A DNA stretch of 64,000 bases, taken from the NCBI RefSeq assembly GCF_024170285.1, contig NZ_JALJXV010000001.1:124001-188000 (forward strand). Reading direction: 5' to 3'. The notes beneath the pieces are model-generated. The model did not search any database. It worked only from the letters and a program-made list of their open reading frames with translations, and was not told the origin of the DNA. Shown here piece by piece: positions 1 to 8,847 of the stretch. Numbering within the stretch: the stretch's first letter is position 1; each line of letters opens with the position of its first letter. Origin of the DNA: Natronocella acetinitrilica. GTDB taxonomy: Bacteria > Pseudomonadota > Gammaproteobacteria > Nitrococcales > Aquisalimonadaceae. The translations under genes and the position numbers were made by a program.

Positions 1-993
1 AAGGTCATGGCGCGGCTCGATATCGCCGAAAAGCGGCTGCCCCAGGACGGCCGTATCGGCCTGCGCATCGCCGGACGGGCGGTGGACGTGCGTGTCTCCA
101 CGCTGCCATCGGGTCATGGCGAGCGGGTGGTGCTGCGTTTGCTGGACAAGCAGGCGGGGCGGCTCGACCTCAGCCACCTGGGCATGCCCGAGCGGCTGCG
201 CAACATGCTCCACGACATCATCCACCGGCCCCACGGTATCCTGCTGGTGACCGGCCCCACCGGCTCCGGCAAGACCACCACGCTGTACGCGGCCCTCACC
301 CAGCTCAATGACGCCTCCCGCAGCATACTCACGGTGGAAGACCCAATTGAGTATTACCTGGAGGGCATCGGCCAGACCCAGGTGAACAGCAAGGTGAACA
401 TGACCTTCGCCCGGGGGCTGCGGGCCATCCTGCGACAGGACCCGGACGTGGTCATGGTGGGTGAAATCCGCGATCTGGAAACCGCGGAAATCGCGGTACA
501 GGCGTCCCTGACCGGTCATACCGTGCTCTCCACCCTGCACACAAACACCGCCGTTGGCGCGGTGAGTCGACTGCGGGACATGGGTGTCGAGCCATTCCTG
601 ATGGCGTCCAGCCTGATCGGCGTGATGTCGCAACGCCTGGTGCGCCTGCTGTGCGAGCACTGCAAGTCGCCCTATACCGCCAACAGCCACGACTGCGAGC
701 GCCTCGGCCTCGACCCCAGCCAGGAATACACCCTCTACCACGCCCAGGGGTGCGAGCATTGCAACGGCCTCGGCTATCGTGGTCGTGGCGGGATATTTGA
801 ACTCGTTCCCGTGGACGACCATGTCCGCGGCATGATCCACGACGGTGTGTCCGAGCAGTTGATCGAGCGCTACGCCCGGCAGAGGACACCAAGCCTGCGT
901 CAGGACGGGGTCCGCCGCATCCTGGATGGCCGCACCACCGTCGAGGAAGTCTTGCGGGTCACCACCGACGACACTCCGCCCATCGAGGCCTGA
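1..993 (+). CDS. gspE: Type II secretion ATPase GspE, 5'-truncated by window edge
   Basis: This is the cytoplasmic hexameric ATPase that powers pseudopilus assembly in the type II secretion system. The reading frame is open to base 1. The visible 328+ residues are the C-terminal two-thirds of a protein that is usually about 500 residues, so the ATG at 7 is internal. Counted from that ATG, the Walker A motif GPTGSGKT lies at residues 83-90. The Walker B region VVMVGEIRD and the His box STLHTNTA follow. Two CxxC pairs (CEHC twice) form the zinc motif that distinguishes GspE/PilB from PilT. gspF starts 35 bp downstream, so gspE heads the visible part of the operon. gspC and gspD are not visible and may lie upstream. 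Confidence 0.97.
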   Translation, partial: KVMARLDIAEKRLPQDGRIGLRIAGRAVDVRVSTLPSGHGERVVLRLLDKQAGRLDLSHLGMPERLRNMLHDIIHRPHGILLVTGPTGSGKTTTLYAALTQLNDASRSILTVEDPIEYYLEGIGQTQVNSKVNMTFARGLRAILRQDPDVVMVGEIRDLETAEIAVQASLTGHTVLSTLHTNTAVGAVSRLRDMGVEPFLMASSLIGVMSQRLVRLLCEHCKSPYTANSHDCERLGLDPSQEYTLYHAQGCEHCNGLGYRGRGGIFELVPVDDHVRGMIHDGVSEQLIERYARQRTPSLRQDGVRRILDGRTTVEEVLRVTTDDTPPIEA

Positions 994-1028
994 GCACCCA
1001 CCGACAGGGAACGAAGCGCACTTCCATC

Positions 1029-2249
1029 ATGGCGGCTTTCGAATACTCGGCACTCGACGGAAACGGCAAGGAGCTCAAGGGCGTACTGGAGGGCGATACC
1101 GCCCGCCAGGTGCGTCAGCAGCTTCGGGAGAAGGGCTGGGTTCCCCTCAGCGTGGATGCGGTCACCGAGCAGACCGCGGGCGGGGATAGCGGGCTCAGCC
1201 TGCGCATCGGCGGAGGCCTCAGTGCCACGGAACTGGCCATGGTGACACGGCAGCTGGCGACGCTGATCGGCTCCGGGCTGCCCCTGGAAGAGGCGCTGCG
1301 TGCCACTGCCCGCCAGAATGAAAGAGCCCGCACCCGCTCCATCATGACCGCCGTGCGGGCCAGGGTGATGGAGGGTTACAGCCTGGCGGACGGGCTCGGC
1401 CAGTTTCCTCGTGCATTTCCCGAGATGTTCCGGGCCACCGTCGCCGCCGGCGAGCAGACCGGCAAGCTGGACCTGGTGCTGGAGCGTCTCGCCGACTACA
1501 CGGAGAGCCGCCAGGAGATGCAGCAGAAGATCCGCCTGGCGTTGTTCTACCCTGCCATTCTGGTGGCAGTTGCGGTACTGGTGATCGTACTGCTGATGAC
1601 CTTCGTGGTGCCGGAGGTGACGGACGCCTTCGACACCGCCGGTCAATCCTTGCCGGCCATGACCCAGGGCATGATCGCCATCTCGGACTTCCTGCGCGAG
1701 CGAGGCGTGTTGCTGGTGATGGCATTGGTGGCGGCGGTGATCGGCTTTATCTACGCCCTGCGCAACCAGGGCTTTCGCCGTCGCTTCCACGCCGCGCAAC
1801 TGCGCCTGCCGCTGGTTCGCCACGTGGTGCGCGGGGCCAACGCAGCACGCTTCGCACGTACGTTCAGCATCCTCGCCAATGCCGGGGTGCCGGTGCTGGA
1901 GGCGATGCGCATATCATCGGAGGTGGTGACCAACCTGCCCATGCGCGACGCCGTGCAGTCGGCGGCGGTGATGGTCCGGGAAGGCACCGGCATCAGCCTG
2001 GCGCTGGAGCGCTCCGGGCAGTTCCCGCCGATGATGCTGCACCTGGTGGCCAGCGGCGAGAACAGCGGCCGGCTCGAGCAGATGCTGGACCGGGCCGCCA
2101 CCAACCAGGAGCGGGAAGTCCAGGGACTGATCAGCACCAGCCTGACAGTGATGGAGCCACTGATCATATTGACCATGGGTGCGATCGTACTTTTGATCGT
2201 GCTGTCTATTATGCTACCGATCTTCCAGATGACGGACCTTCTCAACTGA
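1029..2249 (+). CDS. gspF: Type II secretion inner-membrane platform protein GspF
   Basis: GspF is the polytopic inner-membrane protein that couples the GspE ATPase to pseudopilus growth. The 406-residue length is typical. The N-terminus (FEYSALDGNGKELKG) matches the family. Two repeated GspF domains are visible, at about residues 70-190 and 275-395. Each holds a conserved early segment (ATLIGSGLPLEEAL and SILANAGVPVLEAM) and ends near a hydrophobic membrane stretch (about 170-195 and 375-400). A third membrane segment lies near 225-245. It sits between gspE and the pseudopilin genes in standard order. No strong ribosome binding site precedes the ATG. Confidence 0.97.
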   Translation: MAAFEYSALDGNGKELKGVLEGDTARQVRQQLREKGWVPLSVDAVTEQTAGGDSGLSLRIGGGLSATELAMVTRQLATLIGSGLPLEEALRATARQNERARTRSIMTAVRARVMEGYSLADGLGQFPRAFPEMFRATVAAGEQTGKLDLVLERLADYTESRQEMQQKIRLALFYPAILVAVAVLVIVLLMTFVVPEVTDAFDTAGQSLPAMTQGMIAISDFLRERGVLLVMALVAAVIGFIYALRNQGFRRRFHAAQLRLPLVRHVVRGANAARFARTFSILANAGVPVLEAMRISSEVVTNLPMRDAVQSAAVMVREGTGISLALERSGQFPPMMLHLVASGENSGRLEQMLDRAATNQEREVQGLISTSLTVMEPLIILTMGAIVLLIVLSIMLPIFQMTDLLN

Positions 2250-2284
2250 TGTAGCGGCTGGATCGCCGACCTCGCGAGGACGAC

Positions 2285-2743
2285 ATGAACGCAACGCAAG
2301 ACTTGTTCCACTTCCGACCCCGGAGCCAGCGGGGTTTCACCCTGATCGAGATCATGGTGGTGGTGATCATTCTGGGGATACTGGTGGCCTTCGCCGTGCC
2401 CAACGTGATGGACAACCCCGAGCGGGCGCGGATCACCAAGGCGCAACACGATATTCGCGCCATCGAACAGTCACTGGATCTCTATCGCGGCGACAATTTC
2501 CGCTACCCCACCACGGACCAGGGCCTGCAGGCGCTGGTGGAACGCCCGACCAGCGATCCGGAGCCGCGGAACTGGCGCCAGTACATGCGCAGCGTTCCTA
2601 CAGACCCTTGGGGCAACCAGTATCAGTACCTGTCGCCGGATGATACCGAAGGCAATCGGCCGCGAATTTTCACCTATGGTGCCGATGGCAGGCCCGGCGG
2701 TGACGGTGAAAACGCGGAAATCAGCAACTTCGATCTGGACTGA
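2285..2743 (+). CDS. gspG: Type II secretion major pseudopilin GspG
   Basis: GspG is the major pseudopilin and forms the body of the periplasmic pseudopilus. The type IV prepilin signature is clear: a basic leader, then RGFTLIEIMVVVIILGIL, with the cleavage site after the Gly and Glu at mature position 5. The mature body has the GspG hallmark sequence YPTTDQGLQALV and the C-terminal calcium-site region (DPWGNQYQYLSP, TYGADGRPGGDGENAEI). The length, 152 residues with a leader of about 18, is typical. The next pseudopilin starts 12 bp downstream. Confidence 0.97.
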   Translation: MNATQDLFHFRPRSQRGFTLIEIMVVVIILGILVAFAVPNVMDNPERARITKAQHDIRAIEQSLDLYRGDNFRYPTTDQGLQALVERPTSDPEPRNWRQYMRSVPTDPWGNQYQYLSPDDTEGNRPRIFTYGADGRPGGDGENAEISNFDLD

Positions 2744-2755
2744 CCCGCCACAGCC

Positions 2756-3277
2756 ATGCTCCGCAGCCGCGGCTTTACGCTGATCGAATTGCTGGTGGTG
2801 CTGCTCATCATCGGCATCATGGTCAGCGTGGCTATCCTGTCGGTGAGCTTCTCCCGGGACGACACTCTGGAGCGGGAGGCCCGCCGGCTGCAGGCAGTCA
2901 TGGAGCTGGCCGCCGAACGCGCCCTGATCGAGGCCCGCGAACTCGGGCTGATACTTGAGCCGGACGGCTATCGCTTCACCGAGCTGGTGGACGGCCAGTG
3001 GATCGGTATCACCGCCGCGGAACGCCGGGAGTTCAATCCACGGGAGTTCCCGCCCCAGCTCCGCCTGCAGCTGGAACTTGACGGTCTGCCGGGCGACCGC
3101 GAGCCGGGCGCAAGCGAGGATGACCGCCCATCCATCCTGATGCTCTCCAGTGGGGAAATGACACCATTTCGCCTGCTGTTGAGCGAAGTCGGTGGCGAGC
3201 AGGAGCGCTACCGCTTGCGGGGCAACCTGATCGGGCGCCTGGAGCTTGAGCGCCATGACGGAGACGACTGGCCATGA
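2756..3277 (+). CDS. gspH: Type II secretion minor pseudopilin GspH
   Basis: GspH is a minor pseudopilin of the type II secretion pseudopilus. A very short leader (MLRSRG) precedes FTLIELLVVLLIIGIMVSVA, a prepilin peptidase site with Glu5 followed by the hydrophobic N-terminal helix. The remaining roughly 145 residues are a variable globular domain. The assignment to GspH rests mainly on position (second pseudopilin after gspG) and length (173 residues). The stop codon overlaps the gspI start by 4 bp (ATGA), so the two are translationally coupled. Confidence 0.9.
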   Translation: MLRSRGFTLIELLVVLLIIGIMVSVAILSVSFSRDDTLEREARRLQAVMELAAERALIEARELGLILEPDGYRFTELVDGQWIGITAAERREFNPREFPPQLRLQLELDGLPGDREPGASEDDRPSILMLSSGEMTPFRLLLSEVGGEQERYRLRGNLIGRLELERHDGDDWP

Positions 3278-3684
3278 TCGTCCACCAGCGTCAAGGGGGC
3301 TTTACCCTGCCGGAGGTCATGATCGCGCTGCTGGTGGTGGCCATCGCCTTCGCCGGCCTGATCACCGCCACCAGCCAGTTCACCTGGAACATCAGCCATA
3401 GCCGTGACCGCATTCTGGCCAACTGGGTGGCCGGGAACGTCATGACCGAGCTGCAGGCCACCCGCTACTGGGAGACCGGTCGCCAGACCGGCGAGATGAC
3501 CATGGGCCCGCGAGACTGGTTCTGGGAAGCCCGGGTCGCCAACACCGCCAATCCACGACTGCGCCGGGTGGACATCTTCGTCTACGCCGATCCGGACGAC
3601 GACAACCATGTAACCAGCCTCATCGGCCTGCTGCAGAACCCGGCGAGTACCGCGCCCCTGCCGCAATTCCAGGGGGGCGGCTGA
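3274..3684 (+). CDS. gspI: Type II secretion minor pseudopilin GspI
   Basis: GspI is a minor pseudopilin that nucleates the pseudopilus tip with GspJ and GspK. The leader MIVHQRQGG precedes FTLPEVMIALLVVAIAFAGL, with Glu5 present and an unusual Pro at mature position 4. The 136-residue length fits, and the pattern around NWVAGNVMTELQATRYW resembles the family's conserved region. It overlaps gspH by 4 bp, and its TGA overlaps the gspJ ATG by one base. Confidence 0.92.
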   Translation: MIVHQRQGGFTLPEVMIALLVVAIAFAGLITATSQFTWNISHSRDRILANWVAGNVMTELQATRYWETGRQTGEMTMGPRDWFWEARVANTANPRLRRVDIFVYADPDDDNHVTSLIGLLQNPASTAPLPQFQGGG

Positions 3685-4304
3685 TGGAGCGGGCCCAGCG
3701 CGGCTTTACACTGATCGAGGTGATGGTGGCCATGACCATCTTCGCCGTGCTCTCGGCCATGGCCTACACCGGGCTGCGCGCCGTCGCCGACGCCCGTGAG
3801 CACCTGGACGCCCAGGCGGAACGGCTCAAGATCGTCCAGCAGGCTTTCATTGTGGTGGAGCGGGATTTCCAGCACGCGGTGGCGCGCAGCATCCGGGATG
3901 GTTTTGGCGACCCGCGGGCGGCCATGATCAGTGACGATATCGCCGACCTGGAATTCACCCGCTCCGGCCGCAGCAATCCACTGGGCCAGGTGCGCAGCGA
4001 ACTGGTGCGCATTGCCTATCGCATCGACGAGGGTGAACTGGTGCGACTCACCTGGGGTGTACTGGATCAGCAGGTGGAACCACCCCGGGACGATACTCCC
4101 CTGCTTGAGGGGGTCGAGGATCTTGCCTTCCGTTATCTGGATGACGGCAACGCCTGGCAGGAAATATGGCCGCCGGCGGGACAGGGCCGTGGCACCACGG
4201 TCATTCCCCGGGCCATCGAAATGACCGTGGAGCTGGAGGACCTAGGCACCATCGTGCGCATCTTCCGCCTGCCCGACGGCCCACTGCAGCAGGGGCAGCC
4301 ATGA
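3684..4304 (+). CDS. gspJ: Type II secretion minor pseudopilin GspJ
   Basis: GspJ is a minor pseudopilin that works in the GspI-J-K tip complex. The leader MERAQRG is followed by FTLIEVMVAMTIFAVLSAMAY, with Glu5 intact. The body contains the family-like stretches FIVVERDFQHAVAR and RVAYRIDEGELVRLTWGVLDQ (the first residue of the latter reads I in this protein). The 206-residue length is typical. It is coupled to gspI upstream and overlaps gspK by 4 bp (ATGA at 4301-4304). Confidence 0.95.
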   Translation: MERAQRGFTLIEVMVAMTIFAVLSAMAYTGLRAVADAREHLDAQAERLKIVQQAFIVVERDFQHAVARSIRDGFGDPRAAMISDDIADLEFTRSGRSNPLGQVRSELVRIAYRIDEGELVRLTWGVLDQQVEPPRDDTPLLEGVEDLAFRYLDDGNAWQEIWPPAGQGRGTTVIPRAIEMTVELEDLGTIVRIFRLPDGPLQQGQP

Positions 4305-5239
4305 GCCGCCTGCAACGAGGCGCCGCGCTGATCACGGCCTTGCTGGTGGTTGCGCTTGCCACCATGCTGGCAACACAGCTTGCGGCCCGCGCCTACTTCG
4401 ACAACGCCCGCTACAGCACGCTGCTGGAGCGTGAACAGGCGCTGCAGTTCGCCCTGGCGGCGGAGGCCTGGGCCAGCGAGGTGCTGATCGCGAACCGCGA
4501 GGATGGCGACGGCATCGATCACCTGAACGAACTGTGGGCGCAGCCTATCGTGCCGCCACCCTTCGATGATCTCCCGGTGCAACTGCGCTTCCAGATGGAA
4601 GATCTGCAGGGCCGGATCAATCTGAACAACCTGGTTCGTCCCGACGGGCGCGACGATGAGCCCGCCATGGCCAATCTGCTGCGGCTGCTGCAGATCCTGG
4701 AACTCGACCCGAGCATCATGCCCGCCGCGGCAGACTGGATCGATGACAACATCGAGCCGCGCTTTCCGGACGGTGCCGAAGACGATTACTACTCCCGCCT
4801 GGACAACCCGTATCGCACCGCCAACCAGCGCATGGCAAGCCCCACCGAGCTGCGACTGGTCCGGGGGGTGGATGACGAGGCCTACCGCCTGCTGCAGCCC
4901 TACATCACCGCGCTGCCAGAGGCCACCACCATCAACGTCAACACGGCGCCCCCCATGGTGCTGCGCACATTGGCGGACGGCATTTCCGAGCGGGAAGCCG
5001 AAGCCCTGGCAGAGGCCCGCCCGGCGGACGGCTACCCCAGCGTCACCGACTTCCTGCAGGACCCTGCACTGGCCGGGCGCGACGTGGACCCGCAGACGCT
5101 CTCTGTGGGCAGCAACTACTTCCTGCTGCGCACCGTGGTCGAGCTGGGGCGCACGGAAGTCCGCACCGAGACGGTGCTGTACCGCGCCGATGCCGGCACC
5201 AGCCGGGTTATTTTGCGACGACAAGGGTTTATCGAGTAG
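4301..5239 (+). CDS. gspK: Type II secretion minor pseudopilin GspK
   Basis: GspK is the large minor pseudopilin that caps the pseudopilus tip. I chose the ATG at 4301, which overlaps the gspJ stop by 4 bp, because the protein then begins MSRLQRGAALITALLVVALA, a prepilin-like N-terminus. As is common in GspK, there is no Glu at mature position 5. A GspK body follows, with conserved MEDLQGRINLNNLV, WIDDNIEPRFPDGAEDDYY and helix-hairpin-helix-like parts (TINVNTAPPMVLRTL). The length is 312 residues. The operon then breaks for about 265 bp, which holds a structured repeat, before gspL. Confidence 0.96.
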   Translation: MSRLQRGAALITALLVVALATMLATQLAARAYFDNARYSTLLEREQALQFALAAEAWASEVLIANREDGDGIDHLNELWAQPIVPPPFDDLPVQLRFQMEDLQGRINLNNLVRPDGRDDEPAMANLLRLLQILELDPSIMPAAADWIDDNIEPRFPDGAEDDYYSRLDNPYRTANQRMASPTELRLVRGVDDEAYRLLQPYITALPEATTINVNTAPPMVLRTLADGISEREAEALAEARPADGYPSVTDFLQDPALAGRDVDPQTLSVGSNYFLLRTVVELGRTEVRTETVLYRADAGTSRVILRRQGFIE

Positions 5240-5287
5240 TCCGACCCGGGGCCACCCACGGCTTGCTGGCGGAGGCAACTATCGGGA

Positions 5288-5423
5288 GGTCCGATGCAGT
5301 TCGGTGGAGCGGGTAGACCGGTCGGGGACCGTCAGCGACAGGGATGTCGCTGTCGAGCCTACAGGGAGGTATTTACGGCGTGTCCCCGAGCGGTCTGCCC
5401 GCTTCACCGAACTGCATCGGACC
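5288..5423 (+). repeat. Structured intergenic repeat, copy 1 (54-nt core with 41-nt self-complementary arms)
   Basis: This is copy 1 of a five-member family. The left arm (5288-5328) pairs with the right arm (5383-5423) at 38 of 41 positions. Two of the three mismatches are G·T on this strand (5307:5404 and 5314:5397) and one is G·G (5321:5390). Between the arms, 5329-5382 is the 54-nt core, shared nearly unchanged with the other copies. It contains an 8-bp hairpin (CAGCGACA/TGTCGCTG, GGGA loop) and a second hairpin (TAC/GTA). The arm sequence is unrelated to the arms of the other copies. The element fills most of the 266-bp gap between gspK and gspL, core in the direction of the operon. No T-tract follows, so it is not a normal intrinsic terminator. 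Confidence 0.92.
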
Positions 5424-5505
5424 GGACCAGCTTCACGTTACCGCGCATTGCGCAAGCCTCGCAGAGGTCGGACAATGCAGCCATGATCAGACCCGGAGTG
5501 CGTCC

Positions 5506-6723
5506 TTGAGCGCTGACCTTTTCCTACGCCTGGGCAGTGATGCAGACGCCCCCATCCACTGGCTTCGTGCCGGCCGTGACGGCACCGTGGAGGCCGAGGG
5601 CGTCAGTGACGATTTCGGCGCCATCGCCGAGGCCGCCCGCGGTTGCCGTGTCATCGGCCTGGTCAGCGGCACCGACCTGCTCCTGACCAGCGTCCGCGTG
5701 CCCACCCAAAGTCGGCAGAAGCTGCTGCGCGCCATCCCTTACGCCCTGGAAGAGCAACTCGCCGGCGACATCGACGACGCTCACTTCGTGCTCGGCAGCC
5801 AGCATGACGGAAACTGGGCAGTTGCGGTGCTGCAGACAACCTGGGTTGACCGCTGGCTGAGTCTGCTGGATGAACACGGCCTGCGGCCCGAGAGACTGGC
5901 ACCGGAAATTCTCTGCCTGCCGGAGGAGAACGATGCCTGGACGGTGCTAGTGGACAAGCAGGGTTTCCAGGTTCGTACCGGGCCACAACACGGCTTCGGC
6001 GGCGACGTAGAAAACCTGGAAGTGCTGCTGGAGGCAGCCATCGAAGAGCACGGCGAGGGCCGGCCGGCGCACCTGCGCGTGCTTGCCGACGGCGTCGACC
6101 CGGAGCTGCCGACGGACATCCTTGGCGCCGAGATCATGCTGGAACCGACGCGCGCCGGCACCCTGCTGGTGCGCGGCTGGCACGATCAGGCTCCCCTGGA
6201 TCTCCTCACCGGCCGGTATGCCCCAGTGGGGCAGGGCCGCAACCTCTGGCGACCGTGGATTCCCGTGGCGGTGCTGTTCGCGATCTGGGTGTGCCTGGAC
6301 ACGGGCCTTGCCCTGCTGGAGCAGCGCCAATTGCAAAACGATATCGCCGCAGTCGAGAGCCGCGCCATGGTCGCCTATCAGGACCTGTTCCCCGGCGCCG
6401 GCAATCTGGATCAGGCCCGCGCCCGGGTTGAAAACCGGCTCCGCCAGGTGGGCGCCCGCGGCGATTCCGACCAGGAGGACATGCTCGATACCCTGCGCCT
6501 GGTCGGGCCGGTGCTTGCCAACGGTACCGGCTTCCGACTGCAGGGCCTGAGCTACCGCGGCGGCGTGCTTGAGCTGGAAATCGAGACAGATACGCTGCAA
6601 CGGCTTGATCAACTCCAGCAGGAGCTTGATCGCACCGACCGCATAGGCGCCGAAGTGCGCTCGGCCCGGTCGGAAGAGGATGCGGTTCAGGGTCGGATGG
6701 TGGTGAGGAGGCAGGGCTCATGA
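5506..6723 (+). CDS. gspL: Type II secretion assembly protein GspL
   Basis: GspL is a bitopic inner-membrane protein that docks GspE to the platform. The frame is open well upstream, through the repeat, but family-like sequence starts at SADLFLRLG. I therefore chose the TTG at 5506, with GGAG at 5494-5497 as ribosome binding site, giving 405 residues. The N-terminal part is an actin-like cytoplasmic domain; motifs such as RVPTQSRQKLLRAIPYALEE and LAPEILCLPEE match the family. One membrane helix (WIPVAVLFAIWVCLDTGLAL) lies near residues 250-270, followed by a ferredoxin-like periplasmic domain. gspM starts inside its stop (4-bp overlap). The start is less certain than the gene. Confidence 0.92.
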   Translation: MSADLFLRLGSDADAPIHWLRAGRDGTVEAEGVSDDFGAIAEAARGCRVIGLVSGTDLLLTSVRVPTQSRQKLLRAIPYALEEQLAGDIDDAHFVLGSQHDGNWAVAVLQTTWVDRWLSLLDEHGLRPERLAPEILCLPEENDAWTVLVDKQGFQVRTGPQHGFGGDVENLEVLLEAAIEEHGEGRPAHLRVLADGVDPELPTDILGAEIMLEPTRAGTLLVRGWHDQAPLDLLTGRYAPVGQGRNLWRPWIPVAVLFAIWVCLDTGLALLEQRQLQNDIAAVESRAMVAYQDLFPGAGNLDQARARVENRLRQVGARGDSDQEDMLDTLRLVGPVLANGTGFRLQGLSYRGGVLELEIETDTLQRLDQLQQELDRTDRIGAEVRSARSEEDAVQGRMVVRRQGS

Positions 6724-7211
6724 GCGGCCTCAAGCGCTGGTGGACCGGGCTCAGCAGCCGCGAGCAGCGAACCGTGTCCTATGGCGGTGCCGCCCTGGCG
6801 CTGATCCTGTTTTTCTTCCTGGTCTGGCAGCCCATTCACGAACGCACGGACACGCTGCAAGCCACACTGGCGGAGCGCCAGGAGTTGCTGGTTTACCTGG
6901 AGAGCGCCAGGCAACGCCTGGGGGCACAGCCTATCGCAGAGGGCGAAGAACCCCGCAGCGCTGGCCAGGCGCTTTTTGCCCTGGCTGACCAGAGCGCCCG
7001 GCAGGCGGGCCTGCAACAGGTGCTCCGCAGTGTGGAGCCCAGCGGTCAGGCCGCCGCCCGGGTGCAATTCGAGAATATTGCCTTCGATGACCTGATGCGC
7101 TGGCTGGGCACCCTCCGGGATCGCCACGGCGTCATCGCCACCACCGTCAGCCTGCGGCGTACCGATATCGAGGGTCGGGTGGATGTCCAGCTGGTGCTGG
7201 AGTCGTCATGA
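6720..7211 (+). CDS. gspM: Type II secretion assembly protein GspM
   Basis: GspM is a small bitopic inner-membrane partner of GspL. The layout fits: about 20 cytoplasmic residues (SGLKRWWTGLSSREQRTV), one membrane helix (GGAALALILFFFLVWQPI), a coiled stretch, then a periplasmic ferredoxin-like domain ending in the typical SLRRTDIEGRVDVQLVLE. The length is 163 residues. It overlaps gspL and gspN by 4 bp each, so all three are coupled. Confidence 0.93.
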   Translation: MSGLKRWWTGLSSREQRTVSYGGAALALILFFFLVWQPIHERTDTLQATLAERQELLVYLESARQRLGAQPIAEGEEPRSAGQALFALADQSARQAGLQQVLRSVEPSGQAAARVQFENIAFDDLMRWLGTLRDRHGVIATTVSLRRTDIEGRVDVQLVLESS

Positions 7212-7996
7212 TTCGTATCGCGCTACTCCTCTGCCTGGGGCTGCTGGTCTTCGTCGCCTCCCTGGTCATGACATTACCGGCAGCCCATGCCTGGCAGTGG
7301 TTCGGCAACCAGTTGCCCGTTCAGGCGCATGGCCTGCGCGGCACCGTCTGGAATGGCGAAGCCGCCGGCGTGATTGTGGAAGGCAACCAGATAGAGGCCG
7401 TGCGCTGGACACTTGAACCGCGGGCCCTGCTTGGCGGCGAACTGCGCTATCGGCTACAGGGTCGGCTGGATGATGGCGCGCTGCGGGCAGTGGCAAACAG
7501 CAATCGTCATGGGGAGCTGCGCCTCGAGGATGTGCGTTTCGATGCCGACGCAGCCAATCTGGTCCGCCGGTTTTCCACCCAACCCCTGCCCGTGGGTGTG
7601 CACGGCCGTATCGACGGCTACTTCAATCGCATCGAACTCGACGCGGCGGGCATGCCCACGGCGGTGGACGGCATCATCAACTGGCACGGTGGCGCAATCT
7701 CGGTGGGTGAAACCTATCGCCTGGGCGACTACGCCGTGCGCCTGCGCTCCGACAACGGTCGCATCAACGGTGAGGTGGCCACCATCGACGCGACCCTGCG
7801 GGTGGATGGCGATTTTCGCCTGGAAGTGGACGGCACCGTCACCGGCGAGGTGATCTACCAGACCCTGGACGGCATCCACCCGGACATGGTCCAGGGCCTG
7901 CAGTTTCTCGGCATTCCCGAACCACAGGCCGAGAATCGCATCAGCTTCGAGGGCAACATCAACAACCCGGCAGGCTTCCAGGGCTACCTGCAGTGA
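7208..7996 (+). CDS. gspN: Type II secretion protein GspN
   Basis: GspN is an inner-membrane-anchored periplasmic accessory of some type II systems. The N-terminal signal or anchor is MIRIALLLCLGLLVFVASLV. Then come WQWFGNQLPVQAHGLRGTVWNG and further GspN-like beta-rich sequence, a repeat type related to AsmA-like proteins. The length is 262 residues. It is the last gene of the operon and overlaps gspM by 4 bp. The convergent yrfG ends only 4 bp beyond its stop, and no intrinsic terminator is visible between them. Confidence 0.9.
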   Translation: MIRIALLLCLGLLVFVASLVMTLPAAHAWQWFGNQLPVQAHGLRGTVWNGEAAGVIVEGNQIEAVRWTLEPRALLGGELRYRLQGRLDDGALRAVANSNRHGELRLEDVRFDADAANLVRRFSTQPLPVGVHGRIDGYFNRIELDAAGMPTAVDGIINWHGGAISVGETYRLGDYAVRLRSDNGRINGEVATIDATLRVDGDFRLEVDGTVTGEVIYQTLDGIHPDMVQGLQFLGIPEPQAENRISFEGNINNPAGFQGYLQ

Positions 7997-7999
7997 GCC

Positions 8000-8647
8000 T
8001 CAGAGCGCCTCGCTGAGATCATCCAGCATGGGATACTCATGAGGCTGTAACGGCGGTGCCTGCAAGTCCGGCCGGGCAACCCCGTAGACCTGCTCGATTC
8101 CCCAGCCATGGGCCGAGCGCAGCACCGACAGGCTGTCATCGACGAAGACGGTGCGCGCCGGATCAAACGACTCCAGCCGCTGAAAGCTGTCCCAGAAGCG
8201 ATGGGACTCCTTCGAAGCACCATGGTCGTGGGAGGAGTGCACGGCGTCCAGATACGGGTCGAGCTGCACCCGCTGGCGCTTGAGATTGAGGCTGTCGTGA
8301 TGCGCGTTGGTGACCAGCACCGTGCGCTTGCCCCTGCGCCGCAAGCCTTGCAAGAACGCTTCTGTTCCTGGCCGATAGCCGATTTTATGCTGTATTTCCC
8401 GCTTTATCGCGACAATATCCAGATCCAGCAATCGTCGCCAGTAGTCCAGGCAATACCAGTCCAGGGTGCCTTCCACCCGCCGCATCTGCTCGAACACATG
8501 GGCCTGGCTTTCGGCCAGCGACCAGCCTCGCCGGGCGGCATAGGCGGCGGGCAGGGCCTGCTGCCAGAAGTGGTTGTCGAAGTGCAGATCGAGCAGGGTG
8601 CCGTCCATATCCAGCAAGACTGTATCCACTCTGGACCAATCAATCAT
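8000..8647 (-). CDS. yrfG: HAD-family GMP/IMP nucleotidase YrfG
   Basis: This is a cytosolic HAD hydrolase that dephosphorylates purine mononucleotides in its E. coli relative. Motif I is DTVLLDMDGTLLDL (nucleophile Asp and the +2 Asp), motif II is VLVTNAHHDSL, a Lys follows in GASKESHRFW, and motif IV is TVFVDDSLSVL. The sequences FDNHFWQQALP and LDWYCLDYW closely resemble E. coli YrfG. I chose the ATG at 8647 (MIDWSRVDT, 215 residues). The open frame continues upstream into a repeat element, which is not coding. The gene is divergent from nudE across a gap holding two repeat copies. Confidence 0.88.
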   Translation of the reverse strand: MIDWSRVDTVLLDMDGTLLDLHFDNHFWQQALPAAYAARRGWSLAESQAHVFEQMRRVEGTLDWYCLDYWRRLLDLDIVAIKREIQHKIGYRPGTEAFLQGLRRRGKRTVLVTNAHHDSLNLKRQRVQLDPYLDAVHSSHDHGASKESHRFWDSFQRLESFDPARTVFVDDSLSVLRSAHGWGIEQVYGVARPDLQAPPLQPHEYPMLDDLSEAL

Positions 8648-8686
8648 TCCAAAATCCCCAATCGCCTGAAAACATGCAATACAGCG

Positions 8687-8796
8687 AACGCATGGGGCGG
8701 TAGACACTTGAAGACCGTCAGCGACAGGGATGTCGCTGTCGAGCCTACAGGGATGTATCTACGGCGAGTCTTCAAGTGTCTACCGCCCCATGCGTT
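8687..8796 (+). repeat. Structured intergenic repeat, copy 2 (perfect 28-bp arms)
   Basis: Copy 2 of the family. The arms at 8687-8714 and 8769-8796 are perfectly complementary over 28 positions and unrelated in sequence to the other copies' arms. The 54-nt core lies at 8715-8768 on this strand. It keeps the 8-bp CAGCGACA/TGTCGCTG hairpin with a GGGA loop and a TACA/TGTA hairpin, also with a GGGA loop. It lies upstream of the yrfG start. Copy 3 follows 51 bp later in the opposite orientation. No T-tract follows either arm. Confidence 0.93.
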
Positions 8797-8847
8797 CCCG
8801 TCCCGGATCGTAGCCGATGCCTGCCTGATCTGACCACGGTGCCCCGA

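Noticed and set aside
5288-5423. Repeat elements as ordinary intrinsic terminators
   Set aside because: None of the five is followed by a T-run, the stems are far longer than usual, and three lie inside operons.
5344-5505. In-frame upstream extension of gspL through repeat copy 1
   Set aside because: The extra residues are the translation of the repeat core, seen in the same form beside other genes, and family similarity begins only at the TTG at 5506.
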